Source: an uncultured Rhizobium sp. (GTDB lineage: Bacteria > Pseudomonadota > Alphaproteobacteria > Rhizobiales > Rhizobiaceae). From it: a DNA stretch of 33,577 nucleotides. The translations under genes were made by a program, and so were the position numbers. The first letter of the stretch is position 1; every line of letters starts with the position of its first letter. Where the stretch lies: assembly GCA_945952045.1 (NCBI GenBank), contig CAMFHE010000052.1, positions 1 to 33,577 of the forward strand, read 5' to 3'. Shown here piece after piece: positions 1 to 7,974 of this stretch. The notes beneath the pieces were generated by a model. It ran no database searches, was not told the DNA's origin, and saw nothing but the letters and a program-made list of their open reading frames with translations.

Positions 1-215
1 CGCGCATTCTCGGCGCCGATGCGGTCGGCATGTCGACCGTGCCGGAGGTCATCCTTGCCCGCTTCCTCGGGTTGAAGGTGGTGGCGGCCTCCGTCATCAC
101 CAATTTCGGCGCCGGCATGACCGGCGGTGAAATCAGCCATCAGGAAACCAAGGACATGGCGCCCATCGGCGGCCGGCGACTGGCCGACATTCTGGCGCTG
201 ATGATCGCCGGTTAA
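1..215 (+). CDS. Purine nucleoside phosphorylase, 3' end only
   Basis: This is the C-terminal part (about 70 residues) of a trimeric-type purine nucleoside phosphorylase, which splits purine (deoxy)nucleosides with phosphate into free base and (deoxy)ribose-1-phosphate. The open frame continues through the left edge in frame 3. It reads GADAVGMSTVPEV followed by a VITNFGAGM stretch, which is the family signature around the base-binding pocket. The stop is TAA at 213-215. deoC follows on the same strand, which fits a nucleoside salvage operon: the phosphorylase makes deoxyribose-1-phosphate, DeoB isomerises it and DeoC cleaves it. The 5' end and start are outside the window. The family assignment is firm; which purines are preferred cannot be told from this fragment. 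Confidence 0.85.
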   Translation, partial: RILGADAVGMSTVPEVILARFLGLKVVAASVITNFGAGMTGGEISHQETKDMAPIGGRRLADILALMIAG

Positions 216-237
216 GACAAAACCATTGCCGGCATTC

Positions 238-268
238 CCTCCCGAAAAGCGCGCACGCTTTCGGGAGG
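238..268 (+). terminator. Hairpin after the phosphorylase gene
   Basis: The arms CCTCCCGAAA (238-247) and TTTCGGGAGG (259-268) pair perfectly, with a few further inner pairs and one bulge. There is no T-run after the 3' arm, so it may be a weak or Rho-assisted terminator, or an mRNA-stabilising or processing hairpin between the phosphorylase gene and deoC. Confidence 0.45.
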
Positions 269-379
269 CCAAGGAACGAACGGCGTGGGCCGGGTGTTCG
301 GATTGTCAAAAAACTGCATGATGAAGGCCTTAAATCGATTCGCGTTCCAAGGATTCATGCAAGCCGAAGGGAGACGATC

Positions 380-1150
380 ATGGACAATCACAGCCTGCGC
401 GAAACCGCTGCTGTCGGCCTTTCGCTGCTCGACCTGACCGATCTCGACGAGAACTGCACGCCCGAAGCCATCGACCGGCTCTGTGCCCGCGCCGAAACGC
501 CCTTTGGCAATGTCGCCGCCGTCTGCATCCTGCCGCGCTCCGTTCCGCGCGCGCGGCTGGCTTTAGGGCCGAGCCATGCGATCCGCATCGCAACCGCGGT
601 GAATTTCCCGGACGGCGAAGGCGAGGCCGTGGATGTGATCTCCGAGGCGCGCGAGGCAATTGCCGATGGCGCCGACGAAATCGATCTTGTCATTCCCTAT
701 CGACGCCTGCTCGACGGCAATGTGACGCCGCTCGAAGAGACGATTGCGGCGGTGCGCCAGGCGTGTCCGACCCCGATCGTGCTGAAGGCAGTGCTTGAAA
801 CCGGGGCGCTGAAGGAAACCGCGCTGATCGAGCGCGCGACGCTCGCCGCCATCGATGCCGGCGCCGATTTCATTAAGACTTCCACCGGCCGCGCGCCCGT
901 CGGCGTGACGCTGGAGGCGGCGGATATCATCCTGCGCGCCATTCGCCAGCGTGGCGGAAGGGTCGGCTTCAAGCCATCAGGCGGCATCCGCACGGTTGCC
1001 GACGCCGATCTCTATCTCAGCCTAGCCGGCACCATCCTCGCGCCCGACTGGGCGATGCCCTCCACCTTCCGTTTCGGGGCTTCCGGCCTGCTCGACGCCT
1101 TCGTCGCCATGCTCTCCGGCCCCTTTTCCCCAAGCCGCATGACAGGATGA
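380..1150 (+). CDS. deoC: Deoxyribose-phosphate aldolase
   Basis: DeoC cleaves 2-deoxyribose-5-phosphate to acetaldehyde and glyceraldehyde-3-phosphate in the cytoplasm, the exit step of deoxynucleoside catabolism. The 256-residue product has the TIM-barrel signatures: Asp102 in EIDLVIPY, the Schiff-base Lys166 in DFIKTSTGR, and Lys198 in GFKPSGGIRT. Its length is normal for the family. The ATG at 380 has an AGGGAG ribosome site about 7 bases upstream. The stop at 1148-1150 overlaps or nearly abuts the start of deoA, so the two are probably translated together. The 164-base spacer from the phosphorylase gene contains a hairpin, so deoC may also have its own promoter. Confidence 0.95.
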   Translation: MDNHSLRETAAVGLSLLDLTDLDENCTPEAIDRLCARAETPFGNVAAVCILPRSVPRARLALGPSHAIRIATAVNFPDGEGEAVDVISEAREAIADGADEIDLVIPYRRLLDGNVTPLEETIAAVRQACPTPIVLKAVLETGALKETALIERATLAAIDAGADFIKTSTGRAPVGVTLEAADIILRAIRQRGGRVGFKPSGGIRTVADADLYLSLAGTILAPDWAMPSTFRFGASGLLDAFVAMLSGPFSPSRMTG

Positions 1151-1155
1151 TCCCC

Positions 1156-2472
1156 ATGATCCCGCAGGAAATCATTCGCCGCAAACGCGATGGCGAAACG
1201 CTGGGCGCTGAGGAAATCTCCGCCTTTATCGCCGCCATGGCCCAGCAGGAAATTGCCGAAGCGCAGGTGGGCGCCTTTGCCATGGCCACCTGGTTTCGCG
1301 GCATGACGCCGGCCGAGACGGTGGCGTTGACAATCGCCATGCGCGATTCCGGCGAGGTGCTCGACTGGGGCGATGTCGGCCGTCCTGTCGCCGACAAGCA
1401 TTCCACCGGCGGCATCGGCGATAACGTCTCGCTGATGCTGGCGCCAATTGTCGCCGCCTGCGGGCTGGCGGTGCCGATGATTTCCGGTCGTGGCCTCGGC
1501 CATACCGGCGGCACGCTCGACAAGCTGGAATCGATCCCCGGCTATACGATCATGCCGGACGGCGACCGTTTCCGCCGCATCGTGCGCGACATCGGCTGCG
1601 CCATCATCGGCCAGACGGCGGCGCTCGCCCCGGCCGACAAGCGCCTCTACGCCATCCGCGACGTGACTGCCACGGTCGATTCCGTGCCGCTGATCACCGC
1701 CTCCATCCTGTCGAAGAAACTGGCTGCCGGGCTTCAGACGCTGGCGCTGGACGTCAAGATCGGCTCCGGGGCCTTCATGACCACGGTCGAGGATGCCATC
1801 GAACTCGCGCAATCGCTGGTCGATGTCGCCAACGGGGCAGGGGTGAGAACGTCGGCCTTGATGACCGATATGAACGAACCGCTGGCCGATGCCGCCGGCA
1901 ATGCGGTCGAACTGCGCAACTGCGTCGATTTCCTCGCCGGCCGCAAGACAGGCACGCGGCTGGAGAGCGTGGTTCTGGCTTTTGCTGCGGAAATGCTGGT
2001 GCAGGGCGGACTGGCAGCGGATGCGGCGGCTGGTGAAGCCCAGGCGCGCGCTGCCCTGGCGGATGGCCGCGCAGCGGAGGTATTTGCGCGCATGGTCGCA
2101 GCGCTCGGCGGCCCCACGGATTTTCTGGAAAGGCCGGAGACGTATCTGGCGAAAGCGCCGGTCACGCGCGCCATCGTCGCGCCTCAGGCCGGCTGGCTTG
2201 CGGCCTGCAAGGCTCGCGATATCGGCATGGCGGTAATCGAACTCGGGGGCGGTCGCCGACTGCCGACAGACGCCATCGACCATCGCGTCGGCTTCGATCA
2301 TATCCTGCCGCTCGGCACGCGCGTGGAAAAGGGCGATGCCGTCGCCATGGTCCATGCAGCCGACGAGGCGGCCGCTGAGAGCGCGCAAAAGGCATTCATC
2401 GACTGCTATACGATTGCCGAGCGGGAGCCGGTGCTGCGCCCGGTGATTGTTCGCCGTGTCGATCCGCGTTAA
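1156..2472 (+). CDS. deoA: Thymidine phosphorylase
   Basis: DeoA splits thymidine (and deoxyuridine) with phosphate into thymine and deoxyribose-1-phosphate. The 438-residue product starts MIPQEIIRRKRDG, the usual family beginning, and carries KHSTGGIGDN (residues 81-90) and the signature SGRGLGHTGGTLDKLE (110-125) for phosphate and nucleoside binding. I chose the ATG at 1156 because AGGA at 1144-1147 lies 8 bases upstream and the protein then begins like its relatives. An in-frame ATG at 1147, overlapping the deoC stop as ATGA, would add three residues but lacks a ribosome site. The gene ends 10 bases from the convergent protease gene. The pyrimidine preference is inferred from length and motifs. 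Confidence 0.94.
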   Translation: MIPQEIIRRKRDGETLGAEEISAFIAAMAQQEIAEAQVGAFAMATWFRGMTPAETVALTIAMRDSGEVLDWGDVGRPVADKHSTGGIGDNVSLMLAPIVAACGLAVPMISGRGLGHTGGTLDKLESIPGYTIMPDGDRFRRIVRDIGCAIIGQTAALAPADKRLYAIRDVTATVDSVPLITASILSKKLAAGLQTLALDVKIGSGAFMTTVEDAIELAQSLVDVANGAGVRTSALMTDMNEPLADAAGNAVELRNCVDFLAGRKTGTRLESVVLAFAAEMLVQGGLAADAAAGEAQARAALADGRAAEVFARMVAALGGPTDFLERPETYLAKAPVTRAIVAPQAGWLAACKARDIGMAVIELGGGRRLPTDAIDHRVGFDHILPLGTRVEKGDAVAMVHAADEAAAESAQKAFIDCYTIAEREPVLRPVIVRRVDPR

Positions 2473-2482
2473 CCGGCAAGCT

Positions 2483-2995
2483 TTACTGCCGCAACTCCAG
2501 CTTTCCGTCGGCGACGCTGTAGGAGCCGAGCTTCTGCAGGAAGCTCATGCCGACCAGCATTTGCGAAAGGGCCGCATCGCGCAACACGAAGGCCTCAACC
2601 TGACGGACGCGTAACGTGCCGATCTCGATGCGGTCGAGGGTGATATGCGCGGCCTTTGTCTGGCCATTGGCGGTGTTGACCGCGTAGGCGAAATCGAGGC
2701 CGTTGGCGGCAAAGCCCAGCCGGCGCGCCGTGCTTTCGTTGAGTGCAACAAAGGTCGCGCCGGTGTCGATCAATCCCTCGACCTGCTTGCCGTTGACCTT
2801 GAAGCTGCCATTGTAATGCCCGCTGCTATCGGCCGCGATCTCGACGCTGCCGGAGGTCGATGGCGTGGCTGGAGCGGAGATGTCGACGACATCGGTCGAC
2901 GGCGCGCCCGTGCGTTGCGCGGGCTCCAGCAAGGCGGGAAGCTGCGTGGCGGCGGCAGTTGCAATGGCGGCGAAGACGGCAATACGCGCAAGCAT
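2483..2995 (-). CDS. Retropepsin-like clan AA aspartic protease, membrane or exported
   Basis: This 170-residue protein has a hydrophobic N-terminus (about residues 4-22) that looks like a signal anchor, a low-complexity Ser/Thr/Pro linker (30-52) and one retropepsin-type domain with the active-site motif GLIDTGATFVALN (DTG at 77-79) and a later VGMSFLQKLG strand. It resembles the alphaproteobacterial clan AA single-domain proteases (the TIGR02281 type), which must dimerise because each chain supplies one Asp. The substrate is not known. It points against deoA and ends 10 bases from it. It lies upstream of nothing obvious, and a strong hairpin separates it from upp. Its place inside a nucleoside salvage block is probably incidental. 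Confidence 0.8.
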   Translation of the reverse strand: MLARIAVFAAIATAAATQLPALLEPAQRTGAPSTDVVDISAPATPSTSGSVEIAADSSGHYNGSFKVNGKQVEGLIDTGATFVALNESTARRLGFAANGLDFAYAVNTANGQTKAAHITLDRIEIGTLRVRQVEAFVLRDAALSQMLVGMSFLQKLGSYSVADGKLELRQ

Positions 2996-3067
2996 GTATC
3001 AAGGCCCAGTGATGACAGGGCCTGAGCTTAATGCATGGCAACTTTCCGCCCGGCTAACGCGTTCATG

Positions 3068-3104
3068 AAAATGCCCGGAAACATCGTATGTTTCCGGGCA
3101 TTTT
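3068..3104 (-). terminator. Strong hairpin terminator downstream of upp
   Basis: A perfect 17-base-pair stem (3068-3084 with 3088-3104) closes a 3-base loop. The arms begin with AAAA and end with TTTT, so it can work in both directions. It lies about 40 bases past the upp stop codon and would end the deoB-add-upp transcript. It also shields upp from the protease gene promoter region. Confidence 0.85.
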
Positions 3105-3144
3105 TGGATGATGAACGCTCGACGCGCCGGAAATGGCAGCAGCC

Positions 3145-3774
3145 TTATTTGGTGCCGTACATGCGGTCGCCCGCATCGCCGAGACCGGGCATGATATAAC
3201 CCTTCTCGTTGAGATGGCTGTCGATGGCGGCGGTATAGACCGGCACGTCAGGATGGGCGGCGGTAAAGTTCTTGATGCCCTCGGGCGCTGCCAACAGGCA
3301 GAGGAAGCGGATATTCTTTGCGCCGCGCTCCTTCAGCTTGTCGATGGCGGCAATCGAGGAATTGCCGGTCGCCAGCATCGGGTCGACGACGATGATCAGG
3401 CGCGAGGTGATATCCTCGGGCGCCTTGAAGTAATATTCCACCGGCTGCAGCGTATCGTGGTCGCGGTAGACGCCGATATGCGAGACGCGGGCCGAAGGCA
3501 CCAGTTCGAGCATGCCTTCCAGCAGGCCGTTGCCGGCGCGCAGGATCGAGGCGAAGACCAGCTTCTTGCCTTCCAGCAACGGCGCCTGCATTTCCTGCAT
3601 CGGCGTTTCGATGGTTTCCATCGTCAATTCGAGATCGCGCGTCACCTCGTAGCAAAGCAAGGTCGAGATTTCGCGCAGCAGCCTGCGGAAACTCGCCGTC
3701 GAGGTTTCCTTCTTGCGCATGATGGTCAGCTTGTGCTGCACGAGCGGATGATCGATGACTGTGACGCCGTTCAT
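3145..3774 (-). CDS. upp: Uracil phosphoribosyltransferase
   Basis: Upp joins uracil and PRPP to give UMP, recapturing uracil set free by nucleoside phosphorolysis or taken up from outside. The 209-residue length matches the family. The PRPP loop reads VVDPMLATGNS (residues 129-139), and the uracil-binding C-terminus reads YIMPGLGDAGDRMYG (193-207). The ATG at 3774 has an AAGGGG ribosome site. It is the last gene of the minus-strand deoB-add-upp set. A 115-base spacer after add contains a small hairpin, and a strong terminator follows upp. Confidence 0.96.
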   Translation of the reverse strand: MNGVTVIDHPLVQHKLTIMRKKETSTASFRRLLREISTLLCYEVTRDLELTMETIETPMQEMQAPLLEGKKLVFASILRAGNGLLEGMLELVPSARVSHIGVYRDHDTLQPVEYYFKAPEDITSRLIIVVDPMLATGNSSIAAIDKLKERGAKNIRFLCLLAAPEGIKNFTAAHPDVPVYTAAIDSHLNEKGYIMPGLGDAGDRMYGTK

Positions 3775-3821
3775 GGATATCCCCTTCCGGAATTACGGGT
3801 AGATAGAACTGTCTTGTTTCT

Positions 3822-3838
3822 TTCACGGAAACCGTGAA
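3822..3838 (-). repeat. Short perfect inverted repeat in the add-upp spacer
   Basis: TTCACGG (3822-3828) and CCGTGAA (3832-3838) pair across an AAA loop in the 115-base gap between add and upp. No T-run follows on the minus strand, so termination is doubtful. It could be an operator or an RNA processing site that sets upp expression apart from deoB-add. Confidence 0.35.
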
Positions 3839-3889
3839 GGCCGCAAGAGAGGAACGCCGTTTTGCGCGACGATCCCCAGCGACCCACGC

Positions 3890-4858
3890 TCAGAGCGCGG
3901 CCAGCAGGCGCGAACGGGTCGCTTCGTCGACGAAAGCCGCCTCGATCGCCGTGCGGGTCATGGCGTCGATTTCGCCGTCGCTGAAGCCCATGATGCCGGA
4001 GGCGATCTCGTATTCGCGCTTCAGAGAGGTATGGAAGAAGGGCGGATCGTCGGAATTGATCGTCACCTTGACGCCGGCATCGCGCAAAGCCCGCAGCGGA
4101 TGCGAGTTGAAATCGGGGAATACATCGAGTGCGATGTTCGAGCCGGGGCAGACTTCCAAGACCACGCCTTCATCGGCGAGCCGCTTGACGAGGTCGGTAT
4201 CCTCGATGGCGCGCACGCCATGGCCGATGCGCGCCGGGCGCACGAGATCGAGCGCGTCGGTGACCGAAAACGCGCCGCAGACTTCGCCGGCATGGATGGT
4301 GAGGCCGAGGCCGGCATCGCGGGCGATGTCGAAGGCGCGGGCATAATCGGCAACGCGGTTCATGCGCTCCTCGCCGGCCATGTTGAAGCCGGTGATGAGC
4401 GGGTTTTTCGCACGTGCCGCATATTCGGCCGCCTCGATGACGCTTTCGGGGCCGAAATGGCGCTCGCCGACGACGATCAGCCGGCATTCGATGCCGGTCT
4501 TTTCCTTGGCGGCGGCAATGCCGTCACAGATACCGGCGATATAGGCATCGGCGCCGAGCCCGATACGCTTGCCGTGATCGGGCGAGACGATCAGCTCGCT
4601 ATAGATCGTGTTCACGCCGGCAAGCTCGGTCAGGTAGGTCTCGGTCAGCAGCGCATAGTCCTCGCTGGTGCGAAAGACGGCGGCGACACGATCATAGCAG
4701 GCGATGAATTCGGCGAAATCGCGCCAGACATAGGCGCCGTCCTTGAGGAAATCGCCGGTCTCGATGCCGTATTTGCGGGCCTGGCTTTCGGTGAGCGCGG
4801 GCGGTGCGGCCCCTTCCAGATGACAGTGCAGTTCGACTTTCTTGAAATGGTCGGTCAC
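3890..4858 (-). CDS. add: Adenosine deaminase
   Basis: Add hydrolyses adenosine and deoxyadenosine to inosine and deoxyinosine with release of ammonia, feeding the purine nucleoside phosphorylase. The 322-residue chain has the metal and catalytic residues of the family: His11 and His13 in HCHLEG, His189 and Glu192 in IHAGE, His213 in IGHG, and Asp270-Asp271 in NSDDPPFF. The start is GTG at 4858, overlapping the deoB stop codon as GTGA, so the two genes are probably translationally coupled. The nearest relatives include adenine and aminodeoxyfutalosine deaminases; the nucleoside salvage neighbours favour adenosine as substrate. Confidence 0.92.
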   Translation of the reverse strand: MTDHFKKVELHCHLEGAAPPALTESQARKYGIETGDFLKDGAYVWRDFAEFIACYDRVAAVFRTSEDYALLTETYLTELAGVNTIYSELIVSPDHGKRIGLGADAYIAGICDGIAAAKEKTGIECRLIVVGERHFGPESVIEAAEYAARAKNPLITGFNMAGEERMNRVADYARAFDIARDAGLGLTIHAGEVCGAFSVTDALDLVRPARIGHGVRAIEDTDLVKRLADEGVVLEVCPGSNIALDVFPDFNSHPLRALRDAGVKVTINSDDPPFFHTSLKREYEIASGIMGFSDGEIDAMTRTAIEAAFVDEATRSRLLAAL

Positions 4859-6075
4859 AGAAAACTCTTTCCATTGATACCGGCGGCAAGGCCGAGATGT
4901 CGGGCGACGGTTTCGCCGATATCGGCAAAGGTCGGGCGAATGCCGATCGAGCGGGAACGGATGCCGGGGCCGAAGGCCATGATCGGCACGCGCTCGCGGG
5001 TGTGGTCGGTGCCGCGCCAGGTAGGGTCGCAGCCATGATCGGCGGTCAGCACCACGAGGTCGCCGACCTTCATCTTGCGATGCACGTCCGGCAGTCGCCG
5101 GTCGAAAGCTTCGAGGGCCGCGGCATAGCCGGGAACGTCGCGGCGATGGCCGTAATGCATGTCGAAATCGACGAAATTGGTGAAGACGAGATCGCCGTTT
5201 TCGGCCTCGTCCATGGCGGCGAGCGTCGCATCCATCAGCGCCATGTTGCCATTGGCCTTGATCACCCGCGACACGCCCTGATGCGCGAAGATATCGCCGA
5301 TCTTGCCGACGGCATGCACCTTGCGCTCCGCCTTGACCAGGCGGTCGAGCAGCGTCGGCTCCGGCGGCAGCACGGAAAAATCGCGGCGATTGCCGGTGCG
5401 CTCGAAATTGCCGGCATTCTCGCCGATAAAGGGGCGCGCAATCACCCGGCCGATATTGAGAGGATCAAGCAGGCCGCGCACGATCTGGCAGAGCTGCAAC
5501 AGCCGGTCGAGGCCGAAATAGGTCTCATGGGCGGCGATCTGGAACACCGAGTCCGAGGAGGTGTAGCAGATGGGTTTGGACGTGCGGATATGCTCCTCGC
5601 CGAACCGGGCGATCACCTCGGTGCCGGATGCATGGCAATTGCCCAGAATGCCGGGAATGCCGGCGGTCGCGCAGATGGCATCGACCAATTCGTCGGAAAA
5701 GGCAGGCCCCTCCGTCGGGAAGTAGCCCCAGTCGAAATTGACAGGCGTGCCGGCGATTTCCCAGTGGCCTGACGGCGTATCCTTGCCGCGTGAAACTTCG
5801 CTGGCCGCTCCGTGCAATCCGAAGATGCGCTCTGGCACGGGCATGCCGGCAGGCGCATGGCCACTCGCCATCTCGGCGATTTGCATCAGCCCCAGCGCCG
5901 ACATGTTCGGCAGCTTCAAAGGTCCTGCGCGAAGGCCCGCGCGGTCGGCAGCGCCCGCCGCACAGAATTCGGCGATATGCCCGAGCGTATCGGCGCCGTC
6001 GTCGCCATATTGCGCGGCGTCCGGCGCGCCGCCGACGCCGAAGGAATCCAGTACGAAAAGAAAGGCTCGCGCCAT
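4855..6075 (-). CDS. deoB: Phosphopentomutase
   Basis: DeoB moves the phosphate of (deoxy)ribose-1-phosphate to the 5 position, linking the nucleoside phosphorylases to DeoC and the pentose phosphate pathway. The 406-residue product has the alkaline-phosphatase-fold landmarks: Asp10 in the N-terminal VLDSFGVGG, the phosphate-accepting Thr30 in GADTLGHI, and the C-terminal metal sites TADHGCDPTW and TDHTRE. The length is typical of Escherichia coli DeoB. It starts at an ATG at 6075 and overlaps add by 4 bases. Upstream on the same strand, 122 bases away, lie the TadE-like genes; these are functionally unrelated, so deoB probably has its own promoter in that gap. Confidence 0.96.
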   Translation of the reverse strand: MARAFLFVLDSFGVGGAPDAAQYGDDGADTLGHIAEFCAAGAADRAGLRAGPLKLPNMSALGLMQIAEMASGHAPAGMPVPERIFGLHGAASEVSRGKDTPSGHWEIAGTPVNFDWGYFPTEGPAFSDELVDAICATAGIPGILGNCHASGTEVIARFGEEHIRTSKPICYTSSDSVFQIAAHETYFGLDRLLQLCQIVRGLLDPLNIGRVIARPFIGENAGNFERTGNRRDFSVLPPEPTLLDRLVKAERKVHAVGKIGDIFAHQGVSRVIKANGNMALMDATLAAMDEAENGDLVFTNFVDFDMHYGHRRDVPGYAAALEAFDRRLPDVHRKMKVGDLVVLTADHGCDPTWRGTDHTRERVPIMAFGPGIRSRSIGIRPTFADIGETVARHLGLAAGINGKSFL

Positions 6076-6197
6076 CCGTCACCCGTCGAGAATGCCGGCC
6101 TGCCGGTCACGCCGGCGGCCTCGTTAACCGGCATGCATACTCTGACGGGCGTCGCTTTGCAAACCGCCGCCTGTTTGCGCCAGGGCCGGGTCCGGCG

Positions 6198-6824
6198 TCA
6201 GGTCGGGCAGTTGCTGCACTCGATCGAACTGCCGGTGCGCGGGCGGAAGAAATATTCGCGGCTGATGTTGATCGACATCGTTTTCATCGAAAGATTGTCG
6301 GCCATGAACAGCATCAGCTTGTGCGGCACGCTCAGTTCGGTGCGGATCAGGAATGTATTGGCCTGCTTGAGATCGGCCGGCACGAGCACCTGCGAATTGA
6401 GCTGATAGGCCGCCGTACCGCCTTTCTGCCACGACCATTTGACAGTGGCCTTGGCAGTGGAGTCGAGGGTGACGCCGGTGATCTTCAGCGTCAGACCGGA
6501 CGTCGAATAGGGCACGAAGATCGCGTCTGCGACGTCGGACATGGTGGCGAGAAAGGTCTTGTCGACCGGCTTGTCCTGTTGCGTCACGAGGTCGGCGATT
6601 GCGCCGGCCGCGCGTGTCGCGCGCTTCGCCACGGAAAGGCCGACGGTGATTTCGAAAGCGCCGATATAAAGCATCAGCAGAAGCGGCGCGAGCAGCGCAA
6701 ACTCGACCGCGCCGACGCCGCGCCGATCGCGCGCTAGAGATGCGAGGCGGCGCAGCAGACCACGACCGTCTTGGACGGGTTCGTCAGGGCAGGTTTTGGT
6801 GCCGGGGCGAGAGCCGTTGATCAA
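6198..6824 (-). CDS. TadE/TadG-like minor pseudopilin (second copy)
   Basis: This 208-residue protein has a basic N-terminus followed by a prepilin-like segment, RRGVGAVEFALLAP (residues 34-47), that starts a transmembrane helix to about residue 62. Glu41 is the +5 Glu if cleavage is after Gly36. The rest is a periplasmic beta-rich domain that ends in a Cys-rich tail (SIECSNC). TadE-like proteins are minor pilins needed for Flp pilus assembly and are matured by the prepilin peptidase. The start appears to be TTG at 6824, which overlaps the stop of the preceding TadE gene; no in-frame ATG or GTG lies before the helix. It would be co-translated with that gene. Confidence 0.82.
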   Translation of the reverse strand: MINGSRPGTKTCPDEPVQDGRGLLRRLASLARDRRGVGAVEFALLAPLLLMLYIGAFEITVGLSVAKRATRAAGAIADLVTQQDKPVDKTFLATMSDVADAIFVPYSTSGLTLKITGVTLDSTAKATVKWSWQKGGTAAYQLNSQVLVPADLKQANTFLIRTELSVPHKLMLFMADNLSMKTMSINISREYFFRPRTGSSIECSNCPT

Positions 6825-7456
6825 GGATAGGCCTCGTTCTGGAATGCGGATGTCGCGACGATGAGGAAGTCGGTCGGCATGCCGCCGCCGGTCGGCCGGA
6901 TCGTGGTGATGAACGGCCGTACGATGTCCGTCATGATCTGCCAGCGATAATAGGCGCGCACCATGTTGATCGAACTGGGGCCGCCGGGACTGAACTGGAA
7001 GGAAGACGTATCCAGATCGGCAAAGGTGGCGGATGAAACGCGGGGAATGGTCTTTGGAATGTTCGCGAAAGTCGAAAAGCTGCGAATGTCGATGTAGAGC
7101 TTGGTCGGCGTCGTCTTTTCGGCGGGCGAGCAGTGGATCAGAATGGCGATTTCGTCGCAGAAGGCCGACCGAAACTGGACCTTGGTCATGTCCGTGGTCC
7201 GGCTCATGTTGAAGGTGATCTGACCGGTGCGCAGGCGCCTCGACATTTCGTCGACGGCATTCGAAACGAGCTGCTCCGCCGTGAAGGCGATAAAAGTCTC
7301 GATGATGGCGAAAACGATCATGAAGTAGGGAAGGGCAAGCAGAGCGAACTCGATCGCCGTCGCGCCGTCGTCCGAACGGCAGAAGCGCCGGACGAGACGC
7401 CGCGGCCAGGCGCGTCGCTTCGTGTCTTGGCTGGTATCTGCGTCTTTTGGCTGCAT
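6821..7456 (-). CDS. TadE-like minor pseudopilin (first copy)
   Basis: The 211-residue product has a basic cytoplasmic N-terminus (KRRAWPRRLVRRF), then DDGATAIEFALLALPYF with the typical prepilin cleavage site after Gly31 and Glu36 at +5, then one transmembrane helix (about 34-55) and a periplasmic domain of about 150 residues. This is the TadE pattern. It likely joins the base of the Flp pilus after cleavage by the nearby prepilin peptidase CpaA. It overlaps the second TadE-like gene and follows a CpaC-N-domain gene by 113 bases, so the three minus-strand genes look like one accessory transcript diverging from the main pilus operon. Confidence 0.85.
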   Translation of the reverse strand: MQPKDADTSQDTKRRAWPRRLVRRFCRSDDGATAIEFALLALPYFMIVFAIIETFIAFTAEQLVSNAVDEMSRRLRTGQITFNMSRTTDMTKVQFRSAFCDEIAILIHCSPAEKTTPTKLYIDIRSFSTFANIPKTIPRVSSATFADLDTSSFQFSPGGPSSINMVRAYYRWQIMTDIVRPFITTIRPTGGGMPTDFLIVATSAFQNEAYP

Positions 7457-7569
7457 TGCCCCGTTCCGGACTTGTCGACTTGACGCGACCTTAGCGGCGG
7501 TTCGTTGAAATTAGGTTTCGCGTCACGTCCGCAATTTAGACAAAGCGCGAAAAGCGCTCTCTCATGCCC

Positions 7570-7974
7570 TTATTGGGCGGCCGTCCCGGCGGTTCCCGAT
7601 TTGTCGTGTTCGGCATGCTGTTCGCAATTGGGGGTGCAGGAGAGGACCGAGCGCTCCGTGCGCCGGAAGACGCGCACGGTGCTGCCTTCGTCGATAGACA
7701 CAAGGATGCGCTCATCGACGATGGCATTGCCGTCGGCGTCGAGGAGCACGAGATTGGTGGTGCCGAAGCTGCGTCCGGTGAGAACGATAGTGCGTGAATC
7801 GGCAACCGTGGCGTCCGCAACCTGAGAATTGCCGACGATGACCTTGCTGACAGGCCGCTCGAGCTTGAGCACGCGGGCGTGATCCATATAGACACGCATC
7901 ATCTCGTCATCGGCCCGCGCGGCGGCCGCCGTGGCGAAAATGGCGATCGTTGCGGCAACGCAGCGTGACAACAT
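7570..7974 (-). CDS. Small exported protein with a CpaC N-terminal-type pilus domain
   Basis: The 134-residue product has a signal peptide (about residues 1-21, cleavage after AAARA), then a domain of about 80 residues matching the N-terminal region of the CpaC secretin: LERPVSKVIVGNSQVADATV, then VLTGRSFGTTNLVLLD. The C-terminus is short, with two cysteines, and there is no secretin channel. Compare the CpaC protein encoded at 10171-11724, which has the same module (AHDILVSDPEMADAV...GKSVGQTNVFIF). It is probably a periplasmic partner of the Tad secretin. The start ATG at 7974 has GAGGG directly upstream, closer than usual, so the start is slightly uncertain. It heads the minus-strand pilus set. 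Confidence 0.82.
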   Translation of the reverse strand: MLSRCVAATIAIFATAAAARADDEMMRVYMDHARVLKLERPVSKVIVGNSQVADATVADSRTIVLTGRSFGTTNLVLLDADGNAIVDERILVSIDEGSTVRVFRRTERSVLSCTPNCEQHAEHDKSGTAGTAAQ

